Positions 55,859-64,000 of a DNA stretch of 64,000 nt are shown piece by piece. The position numbers were made by a program, and so were the translations under genes. The DNA comes from Oscheius tipulae (taxonomy: Eukaryota > Nematoda > Chromadorea > Rhabditida > Rhabditidae). Location of the stretch: NCBI GenBank assembly GCA_037178975.1, contig JASJZH010000002.1, forward strand, positions 1,426,001 to 1,490,000, read 5' to 3'. Within the stretch, counting starts at the first letter, position 1. Each line of letters opens with the position of its first letter. The notes beneath the pieces are model-generated. The model was not told the origin of the DNA. It made no database searches and was given only the letters and a program-made list of their open reading frames with translations.

Positions 55859-56962
55859 ATGGATGCGGTGGTAGACTGGGTTCTGATCCTCGTTGTCATG
55901 CTAGGAGACCTATACTATTTTTACATAATTCTCAACAAGGAATCTTCAGTCCTAATGAATCTCATGAAATATCTTATTCTGAATGATATCATAGCCTTCA
56001 CGTTGATTCTAATCCATGACATTCCCAGCTACTTCAGCGAGGTTCCCCTTTCTGTGACAGGTAAAATGACTTGGTACATTTCAAAACCCATTTTAGTATC
56101 CTTCTACTCGGTAATAGGCACATTCTGTCACTGTTGCACATTTTTCTTTGCCCTCTTCATGCTCCCTGTCTTTGCCGCTGTCAATATCATGGCCATAGCC
56201 ACAGCCCATCTCTTTGCTTCTCTCAGTAAGAGAAGAATTTCTTGGACTGTCGTGGGAATATGCTACTTTCTATCACTGCTAATGACATGTGAGTGGCAGT
56301 GACAGTGACAGTGACTCCCCTTCAGTACCTCTCGTCAGCCAATACTGTGGCTTCCACTACGACCGTGTCAATCATTTTTGGAACTACGACTTCTCAAAGC
56401 CCTACACAGCTGTCTATCAGAAAATCAATGGAATCTTTCAGGTCAGTTCTTTTGGCAGTGATAGGAACAGTGACAGACACATTGTAGTTGGTCTCCTTTG
56501 GAATTGTGGCCATCTGCATGTCATTTGTTCTCATCTTTATGGCTAAGCGGTCCAAGGCTAAAATCACACCATCTAACAGTATTCTGGTCGGACCACAGCG
56601 TCCTCAGCAGTATCCAAGCTCAAAGAGGACAGTACAGACAGAGCATGTGAGTCTCTGTCTCTGTTTCTCTTTCTCTTTAAAATACCGATTTCCCAGGCTC
56701 CAGACCAGCTGACTACAGTCATCGACCGAGCCTTTGCCTTTGTCATTCTTACTCTCTGCTTCCTTCTGGGAACTTTAGTCTTCAATTTTCTGCACTGCGA
56801 GTCGCCCTTCTGCTGGATCTTTGTCCACATAACTTCCTTCATCAACCGCGCTAAATGGCTTATCTACTGGCAAGTTCAATCTTTAGACTGAGGCCAAACT
56901 GCATATTTTTTAGTTTTCTGATGAGGAGGACAGCCACAGTCAGCCGGCTTTTGCAACTTTAA
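55859..56962 (+). CDS. novel-family seven-transmembrane protein, member 4 (296 aa)
   Basis: The exons are 55859-56060, 56097-56288, 56326-56441, 56488-56646, 56697-56869 and 56914-56962, 891 nt in frame. Blocks: VLMNLMKYLILNDI, IHDIPSYFSE, ALFMLPVFAAVNIMAI, SQYCGFHYDRVNHFWNYDFS, KPYTAVYQKING, DRAFAFVILTLCFLLGTLVF, NRAKWLIYCFLMRRTATVSR. The intron between TM6 and TM7 that the other members have is lost. The last intron (56870-56913) has a GC donor (GCAAGT). It is third of the tandem set. Confidence 0.78.
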
Positions 56963-57012
56963 TTTAGAAACAAAGTAGAATAAATTAGAAAGACAAGATG
57001 ACAAGGAGACCT

Positions 57013-58798
57013 CTAGTGTCTACTGCTGACATGTGTCTTGATGCTTGTCTTCTTGACCACCAGGGCGATGAGTGTCGAGAGTATGAGTCCGACCAGGATC
57101 AGGACAATTAGTAGCACGACGTAGGTGCTCTGTGGGACACAGTCACCGAACCCGAAAGCGTTCCTTTCTGAATATTGAATGACTTGTGGCCTGTGGGAGA
57201 CCTACCATAATACTGGACGTCTTCCTGACTGTCCAGTACTCTCAGTTCTCCAACTAGATCAACCTTGGCGTAATCGCCCTCCTTGACGTAATTTAAGGTC
57301 TTCGAACTTGGCGTGATGTGCCGTCTATTGCGTTTTTCGAGCTGACTGCTGAAAAGGAAAGAGCTTGAATAGGAACATGTAAAAATAATGTTAATTGGGC
57401 TGCAGACTCTGGGAAAGGACGCTTCATTGACATTAGAACAAAGACAGATCATGAGACAGGACGAAGGATTTATGGATAGAAGAAAACAGAGAGAGACAGA
57501 GAGACAGAGTGACAAACTGAGAAACAGAGAAGCAGCGACTGACTCATGCTCTGGAACTATTGTTCCATAAGAAGTGTTGTGGGTCGGTGAATGGGGTTCC
57601 GTTGGCTCGAAGGCTGGTGGCTGTGGCTCCAGAAGATTCAGCTCCTCCACACCCAGATCCTCTTTCTCTTCCGTAGACCTGGCAGTCTTTAAAATTTCCT
57701 TCAGTCCTTTCTGAGGAGCGTCCCTCAATGCCTTGGCTTCCTTCAGACGAGCATCCAGGGTTGGACAGTGGGTTGGAGGCTAAAACTGTCTCTCTCAGGA
57801 CAGAACACAATTCCTTACCGCAACTTCCTTACAATCCTCTCCCTTAATACAGACCCGGATCTGACAGATGAATCTAGTGATGGTCTTCTTGGCGAACTTG
57901 AAAACTCTGGTCTCTTGGAAGGCCATTCCGAGATCGGGAGAGTATTCGGGGGTGGCCATGACGTAGTGGTCGACTCCGCATCTAAAAATTTCCAAACATT
58001 TCCGACTACCCAGTAGTCATACCCGTTTTGGTCGATAATAAGAATTCTGTTGCCTTGACCATCCTCTACATGACAGTTCTGGACGAGGATGCCGGAGTTT
58101 TCTGGAAGAGTCATCTGTCTCTCTGTCCCTCTGTCTTACCACTCTCGCATTTCCAGACATGGAACACCTTGTCTCCAATAGTCGCATAGTGCACTTCCGG
58201 GCCAGTAGCCGCACCCTTTCGGATACTGTACGTACAAGTGGGTGCGTCCTGAAGATCGAACTGGGGAGAGAGTTCCGTCGGTGGAGAGTCACTGCAAGGA
58301 ATTTCAAAGATCAGAAATGTGAATACCTGACATCGAGGACCTGTTCGAAGTCATCGATGACGTGAGACTTGACATAGACACATTGGGCACAATAGGTACG
58401 GTCAGCGTCCGTCACAAAGAGGGGATGGAGCTGAACAGCTATGCAGACTCTCTGGACAACACCGGAAGGGTTGTCCTAGGAATTTGTTGCTGTTGCTGTC
58501 ACTGTCACTCACCGTTCTCTCAGTTACCATTCCACACTTTCCATGTTTGAGAGACACTTTGTTCATATTTCTGGAAGAACACTCAGGATCATCAGCAAAG
58601 TCTTCAGCATAAATATGAGATGGATTCGATGACGTTGTTCGAATCTCAACCCATGTTTTGAAAGAACGGACAGTACAGGAATACCTTGATCACAACCCGA
58701 TCCGGTTCACAAAGAACAATCGGCGTATCTAAGACCTCGTTAGGATACTTGAGGGCCGTGGTGACTGAAAGGAGAAGAGTCAGCCACTTGACGGTCAT
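57013..58798 (-). CDS. ZP-domain (cuticlin-like) membrane protein (439 aa)
   Basis: Nine exons: 58685-58798, 58513-58644, 58327-58475, 58140-58291, 58023-58101, 57819-57981, 57540-57779, 57206-57341 and 57013-57167; 1320 nt in frame. Signal peptide MTVKWLTLLLSVTTA. ZP features: HGKCGM, DNPSGVVQRVCIAVQLHPLF, DRTYCAQCVYV, CTYSIRKGA, IGDKVFHVWKCES, ILVQNCHVEDGQGNRILIID, NGCGVDHYVM and ICQIRVCIKGEDC. A basic KRNRRH site, a plausible convertase cut, precedes the transmembrane helix YVVLLIVLILVGLILSTLIA. Nematode ZP proteins of this layout build cuticle ridges or shape apical matrices. A good acceptor (TTTCAG) touches the ATG, so a 5' intron or trans-splicing is likely. Four introns are 38-41 nt. 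Confidence 0.85.
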
Positions 58799-58849
58799 CT
58801 GAAACGTTTTTCATGGGATGACCAAGGGGAGAAGAATTTAACAGACAAA

Positions 58850-59130
58850 TAGAGAGAGATAGAGAGACGGAGAGAGAGAGAGAGAGTGACAGAGAGAGTG
58901 ACAGAGAGAGTGACAGAGAGAGTGACAGAGAGACAGAGTGACAAAGAGACAGAGAGACAGAGAGACAGAGTGACAAAGAGACAGAGAGACAGAGAGACAG
59001 AGAGACAGAGAAACAGAGAGACAGAGAGACAGAGAGACAGAGAGACAGAGAGACAGAGAGACAGAGAGACAGAGAGACAGAGAGACAGAGAGACAGAGGG
59101 ACAGAGAGACAGAGGGACAGAGAGATAGAA
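58850..59130. repeat. GACAGAGA microsatellite array, about 280 bp
   Basis: Nearly uninterrupted GACAGAGAGACAGAG units directly upstream of the ZP gene start, probably in its 5' intron. It is the longest such tract of the window. Apparent ORFs here are artefacts of the repeat. Confidence 0.9.
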
Positions 59131-59269
59131 GCTAGCCAGCTAACAGTCCCCTGCTTCAAAAGAATTGGCTATCTGTCCGTTACACAGGGAGAGAGGGCGG
59201 TTCACACGGATGCCAGACCCACTCCAGGTCTGGGGCCTCTCCAACGGCTATCGAGAGACATCAAACCCG

Positions 59270-59560
59270 TCGTTTGTATTAGTGTGCCTGGATATTTCTG
59301 TCAGAAAAGGACAAGACACTTGAGATTCCAAAAGAGAGGGAAGCTTTTTTTTTGACTATTGATGTTTTCTATGAGGAGTATACCTTTCCTGCTGTAGCTG
59401 TCGATAGCACTCGTCCACGAGACTGCTAAAATGTCCCATATCGGCTTTCTTGATCATACCGTTTAGCTTCCCAAACAGAAGGACAGCCATGAAGAGTGAC
59501 ATGAACCGGGGAAAGGTCTAGACAGAGGCGCAACAGGACAGTGGCCGGGAACTGTCCAGT
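59270..59560 (-). CDS. possible small secreted protein or lost exon
   Basis: The minus frame about 59386-59500 reads MSLFMAVLLFGKLNGMIKKA, then DMGHFSSLVDECYRQLQQE up to a GT donor at 59385. A following exon would add about 13 codons. Splice junctions exist on both sides, so it is probably an exon. Which gene it belongs to is unclear. Confidence 0.3.
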
Positions 59561-59594
59561 ACTGACCTTATGGAAGTGGGCTTGAGTGGGAGCC

Positions 59595-59927
59595 TCATGG
59601 TGGGAAAAGCAAATGTTGAAGGGTCATTTTCTCATTGTTGTAGGATAGTTGCCATGTGGTGATCATGACTCCCTCACTCTCCTCCTTGGCAGTGATGATA
59701 ATCTTTAACGGACCGTGTGAGACACAGCCACCAATCTCTTCGAGAAAATACTGGCTACATTTTGCATCCTCCTCGACGTGTTGACAGAGCATGACCACGA
59801 ATTGACACTACTCTTGCCTCTAGAAGTCGACGGGGCGATCCATAGACCACGTCACTTGGCATTGCGCCATGGATGCATTGCCGGAAGGGCTTTGCTGAAG
59901 TATTAAGACAAATACCGTTGTGTCCAT
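59595..59927 (-). CDS. hypothetical small protein (94 aa model)
   Basis: The exons are 59856-59927 and 59595-59807, joined across a 48-nt intron. It reads MDTTVFVLILQQSPSGNASM, then FVVMLCQHVEEDAKCSQYFL, EEIGGCVSHGPLKIIITAKE and ends HLLFPP. Five or six cysteines and a plausible leader suggest a small extracellular domain. Its stop overlaps an ATG of the next frame (CCACCATGAG). No family recognised. Confidence 0.35.
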
Positions 59928-60435
59928 ACTGGATTTCCGCAATGTTTTTCTATAACAACAAAAAACAAGTAACAATACGAGTGAATGTCTCAAAATGTGA
60001 ATGAAAAAAGGTTTCTATTTTGCTTGTAAAGCACAACAATAAAAAAAACAACCGCAAAATATCAACAAAAATGACAAGAAACGGAAAATATATATAAACA
60101 AGCAAAGTTGAAAATTTCGAAAAAAAAAACTTTGAATTCACGCCGCATTTTTGTGATCCGTGATCGGACCCGAATTTCCGTTTTCAAAAAACCTTTAAAA
60201 AATTGGCTCACTGCCGCTTAGGCGATGAGGGTTATCTTGGGAGGCCGAGGATTTCTTAAAAGTGACTCAGGACAGTGACAGTAACCGTTACTTCTAGTAG
60301 CTCGACGTGGATTGTTGCTCATTTCAGCTTCTCTTGGTCCTTAGTAGCACAATTCCACCAAGACTGGATTCTTTCCCGACTTAGATACAAGCTTTTCTGA
60401 AAGCACTCTCTAAATTTTACGTTCTGAAATAAAAG
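59928..60435. other. AT-rich intergenic region, nothing supported
   Basis: Long A and T runs (60040-60130). No exon is seen on either strand. Confidence 0.4.
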
Positions 60436-60659
60436 TTCTGTCAATATACAAGAATTGCGTCCAAGCAAAAGGCTATTCCAAAGCAATATGCCTCGTGGGA
60501 TACTCCAACAGCTGGCCAATCGTCTTCCTAACTGTTCTACTTTCCCTGGCCCTGTTCCTCACGCTTGTGAACTGTGGCATGATCTTTTTCTATACCAAAA
60601 GGAGACTGACAGCGGACAAGAAGGCTAGCAAGATAGAACAGGATAAGAGCGATCACTGA
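60436..60659 (+). CDS. terminal exon of a single-pass membrane protein (partial)
   Basis: After a possible acceptor (AAAAG at 60435) the frame reads YKNCVQAKGYSKAICLVGYS. A clear transmembrane helix SWPIVFLTVLLSLALFLTLV follows, then a basic tail (TKRRLTADKKASK) to the stop at 60659. Upstream exons were not found. Confidence 0.35.
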
Positions 60660-60725
60660 CCAAGTAGGAACGACTGTTTCTGTCAAAAACGAGGTATGAG
60701 ATGTATTTACCATTAAAACAACATA

Positions 60726-61513
60726 CTACATAAAATCTTCTTCACAGCTTGAACACATGAAAAAGGGATCAAGTTCTTGAAAAACGATAAGCCCTGTCTT
60801 GCATGAAAAGCATTCTTGAATCCTTTTTAGCATGTTATAGGCCTTGAGACAGCGTAGACCTTTTATAACCTGAGCACTAACGGTTGGTATGGTATCTGAA
60901 ACAGTTCTGTTTTATATTCGACAAAACCCTACCCCACTTGTTTTGACCTAATAAAAACTTTACAGCATTGTTAACATTCGCAAACACCCCGTTGATAGGC
61001 TTGCAGTTTTTTCCGTCAACGACACCAATTGTCGGTGGCAGATTGCAGAAAATTGAGACTACCTGGATAATTTATTGCTAGCAATTATTGGTCTCTCTGT
61101 CTCTCTGTCACTAAACTCACTTCTTCATTTACATATAGGAATCTGTCAGAAACCAACAGAGCGACATCAGAATGATCCGATTTGATTTCGAAATTCCAAA
61201 CAAAACGACTAAATTTTTCTTTTTTTGCCATTCAATGTAAACTACCTGCATGACTCACAATTTGAAGAAGAATCATCCTTGAGTTCAATGAAACAATGTT
61301 CACAATATTGCATTGGGCGTTGGCGAGGTTCTTTAACAGTGCGTCCAAATTTTCTGAGAACAGCAATCATTTCCGCTCGGGAGAACGCTATCTCGTCGGA
61401 GCAGGTTGTCAAGTATTGCTCCAACTTTGTGACATCATAGTGCGAAAAACATAACACTAAACAGTCAAAATTGATGGGCAGAGTGACTGACCTCCGGTCA
61501 TGTTCAGTCCCAT
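60726..61513 (-). CDS. zinc-ribbon-like protein, function unknown
   Basis: The exons are 61492-61513 (MGLNMTG), 61246-61456, 61121-61208, 60964-61062 and 60726-60895. The first four join in phase through introns of 35-58 nt. The protein has CEHCFIELKDDSSSNCESC (a C-x2-C...C-x2-C ribbon), SDVALLVSDRFLY and CNLPPTIGVVDGKNC. The last exon contains a second pair ECFSCKTGLIVF ... CSSCEEDFM but fits only if the junction is shifted; with the best GT donor its frame stops after 11 codons. So the C-terminus is either mis-modelled or broken. The pattern is reminiscent of nucleic-acid-binding ribbons, but this is inference. Confidence 0.5.
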
Positions 61514-61798
61514 GGCTACGGTGGTTACCCCTGTCGACTAGTCTATATGAACGGTCTTATTTTACAATCGAGAACTTTAAACCTCCTAAGTCTAAAATTG
61601 TATTTCCGTCGCAAAAGACGTATACTTTCGTAGCGACACTGAGCAGTTAGCTAGAGACTCTTGCTGCGTGAGAGGACCGCGGCTTGAGCCACATCAGTTT
61701 AGGTTTTTTGTTTCAAAGTCAAGACAAATAGCTGGCAGATCAACACTGAACAATGGATTTTAATTTCTTCCTGATTAGTAGTTGACAGGTTCTGTCAT

Positions 61799-62440
61799 CT
61801 AGAGGAACCCTAGCTTACAATTAGTCCTGCTACGAAAGAATCCGAAGGTGGCTTGTTCACTTTTCTCAATCATGTTTAATCGTACTTTGAATGAGAAAGG
61901 CTTTCTTTGACTTAGTTCCTTTTTCGGCTGGCAGAGATAGCGACAGTGGCCCATGGTACTGAATATCTCCAAGGAATGTTTACGATATACCTTGTTCTCG
62001 CCCAATGGATCTCCTACGCTATCCAAAAACTGCAATCTTTCCAAGCTCCGTAATCGACGGCTTAAAAGGATGCAATACCGTCGAACATTAGGAATATCCA
62101 GCTGGTCTCCAATAATCCAGGTTTCAACGAGATTTCTCGCGTTCAGGCATCCCTCAACATCGTAACCTGTAAGCTCTGTTGAATCTGGGTACATTTTTAC
62201 CTACCCATATTATGAATAATGCGAAGAGCACGAATAAATGGGTTGTACGGAACTTCCAGTTTTACTTCCGTTTGGTCTCGCTATAACTCTTTTGAGGCAA
62301 AACCATTAACTGGCTCGAGTAATATTCATCGGTCCATTAGATTTTACCGGAAGACAGATAAAGTAACACCTATTTATGTGATCGAAAAACATTTTGTGAT
62401 ACTTCGATGATAAACGCATCACTTTTCCGCAGTTAACAGA
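61799..62440 (-). CDS. BTB/POZ-domain protein, incomplete
   Basis: Pieces on minus: LRKSDAFIIEVSQNVFRSHK (about 62380-62440); VPYNPFIRALRIIHNM (exon ending at 62205); and exon 61799-62175 with ELTGYDVEGCLNARNLVETW, IIGDQLDIPNVRRYCILLSR. Together they trace the BTB fold from its first strand to the C-terminal helices. The link between the first and second piece meets stops in all simple splices. It could be a pseudogene or need an unusual exon. Confidence 0.45.
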
Positions 62441-62444
62441 ACAA

Positions 62445-63151
62445 GGTTCATGACATAAAACACATCAATTAATGCTAGTTAGCTGTTGTAATTAGTTATT
62501 CTTTCAGATAAGTTTTCAATTAAAGAGACACAGTCACTGCGAGAGGTTGAGGGGACAGCGAAACCATTTTTGTAGATAGGTCCTGCCACGAACTTCTCTC
62601 AAAATGCGTTTTTTGCATTTTGATGTTTTACCCACATTTTCATGACTACTAAGTGTGTTTAATCGACTCTGTCAAAAACTATCCCAGAAACATCTTCTTC
62701 GACGTCAAAAATGACAAGAATTATCAAGAAAATGGTATGAACGCTGTTCTTCTCCCCTTATTCTCATTTTATACATTTTTCTGATCTTGTTTGACGTCGA
62801 AATAAACATTTCTGAGGTAGTTTTTGACGCTGTGTTAAATTAAACAACTTAGAAGACACGAAATGCGTGTAAAGCATCCAAATGCTAAAAATGCAGAAAG
62901 AAAATAAAATTCAAGATTTTTTAAATTCTCACATAAAATATATAATCCAAGAAAGCGCTCGCTGGGCTCCCGGCCTCCCGCAATGTCAGTGTCCGTTTAA
63001 CAGATACTGTAACTTGATACACAATTTTTTTTCGTAACAGCATTTGCTTTCACGAACTTGTGGGTGATAGGAAATGATGGACCAGTTAATATTCCATGAG
63101 CCGGCTAATATGGGTTGTTCAAGAGCCTTCAGGGTCAAACGTATTTTGTAC
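62445..63151. other. intergenic, nothing supported
   Basis: AT-rich; a short GC-rich spot near 62960-62985. No exon is seen. Confidence 0.35.
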
Positions 63152-63458
63152 CTCTTTAAAGTTGCCGTTGAATAAGGTTTGAAAGTACGGTGACAAAACA
63201 GAAAGTAACTTCTTGTTCACATATACCGGCTTCACCTCATCACCATCGGGAACCATGAGCACGACGTCCGATTTTTCCCATTCTTTGTCAAAGTTTTCGG
63301 GAATGTCACACCTAGGCAGAGATAAAATTGTGAAAATACCTTACATTATCGAATTGGGGTAGTTTGCGTCAAGAAAAGAGCTGAAAGGGGCCAGTTATCG
63401 TGCTGGCTTACAATGATAAGAACTCAGGAAATCCATTTTCTCACCGAGATGATGCCAT
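63152..63458 (-). CDS. BTB/POZ-domain protein, N-terminal part (partial)
   Basis: The exons 63445-63458 (MASS) and 63152-63311 join in phase: CDIPENFDKEWEKSDVVLMV, VNKKLLSVLSPYFQTLFNGN, up to a donor at 63151. This is the canonical first half of a BTB domain. The following sequence on minus does not continue the fold, so the gene is truncated or its next exons are diverged. Confidence 0.5.
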
Positions 63459-63779
63459 CGTGTTCGTGTTAACAAGGAGTTTATATGACAATGCAAATAG
63501 ACTCAATTAATGATTACAGTGCCTAAAACCGCCTCAGAGTTCAAGGATCACTTTCAACAGTCCAGTACATAGAAAAAGAAAATAATGTCTTGCCAATTTA
63601 TATCTCACACCCGCTAATGGATCTCTATTAACTGCTGGAACAGAGCACGTGTTCACTAGTTAAAAAGTCCTCTCTCTGCAGCCACCGTCAACTGTCTTTT
63701 GGTTGTTTACGAATAAGAGGCACACTCAAGCCAGCTGACTCCAAGTTCACATTCGTTCAAACGAGAAAACAGCCTCGAG

Positions 63780-63900
63780 AACAGAGTACTCTTTGTCTTT
63801 CCCCTGTATATACATGTCTCTGTCTCCCTATCACTCTACCTCTCTGTCTCTCTGTCTTCTCTGTCTCTTTTGTCTCAATGTCTTCTCTGTCTTTCTGACT
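63780..63900. repeat. CTGTCTCTC-type microsatellite
   Basis: The same repeat family that fills the introns of the window. No gene is seen from 63459 to the end. Confidence 0.7.
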
Positions 63901-64000
63901 CTCCCACAGCACAGCTGCACTCAACGACCGTTGGTCGAAAAATAGAGGGAGCGAGGCGGCAACCCGTGGACTCATAACAAACAACACGCTCCCAAAAACC

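Noticed and set aside
58850-59130. CRISPR-like regular repeat
   Set aside because: Units are contiguous short tandem repeats without spacers, in a eukaryotic gene context.
58850-59160. Long open frames in the GACAGAGA array on both strands
   Set aside because: They are low-complexity translations of a microsatellite with no start context or domain.
59808-59855. 24-nt intron alternative within the small gene
   Set aside because: A 48-nt intron sharing the same acceptor keeps the same frame and is more plausible.

Overview
This window reads as nuclear DNA of a nematode. Species cannot be named. The evidence is: spliced genes with very short introns (many 33-45 nt); nematode-expanded families (GT92/DUF23, DUF288, FkbM-type methyltransferases, core-1-type galactosyltransferases, GT10 and GT11 fucosyltransferases, a cuticlin-like ZP protein, a Ly6-like GPI protein); and a 5S rRNA gene of metazoan/nematode type. 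All exon models were built by eye from splice sites and reading-frame continuity. Most close exactly in frame, but none has transcript support.

Layout. 1-5.6 kb (minus strand): an FkbM-type methyltransferase and two tandem alpha-1,3-fucosyltransferases (GT10). 9.1-14.2 kb (plus): two paralogous secreted Cys/Thr-rich proteins. 15.2-25 kb: an alpha-1,2-fucosyltransferase (GT11, plus), an internally deleted GT11 pseudogene, a 15-exon DUF288 (STELLO-type) gene, a core-1-type beta-1,3-galactosyltransferase, and a second intact GT11 gene (the last four on minus). 25.7-27.8 kb: a cluster of tiny paralogous genes of unknown function, with a PIF1/Helitron helicase scrap. 28.1-29.2 kb: a 7TM gene. 29.4-30.5 kb: a second FkbM-type methyltransferase. 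30.5-35 kb: duplicated fragments and Tc1-like relics. 35-35.8 kb: a truncated galactosyltransferase-like gene. 36.2-38.4 kb: a protein kinase. 40-40.8 kb: a LINE endonuclease fragment.

40.9-49.8 kb is a two-copy segmental duplication (ABCG-transporter pseudogene, Ly6-like gene, GT92 gene). It is interrupted by a decayed mariner element at 45934-47173. 50.3-57 kb: three tandem 7TM genes related to the one at 28 kb; the second carries an antisense 5S rRNA gene in an intron. 57-58.8 kb: a ZP-domain membrane protein. 59-63.5 kb: small uncharacterised genes, a zinc-ribbon-like gene and two BTB/POZ fragments.

Two themes stand out. First, at least seven intact genes within about 44 kb encode glycan-building or glycan-modifying enzymes, nearly all with an N-terminal membrane anchor as expected for Golgi type II proteins. 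Two more anchored proteins carry a methyltransferase fold. Together they could form a rapidly evolving surface-glycan locus. Second, the four-member 7TM family is one I do not recognise. A further genome trait is that introns are either close to the minimum size or are filled with GACAGAGA/GACAGTGA-type microsatellite, so the repeats effectively mark intron positions.
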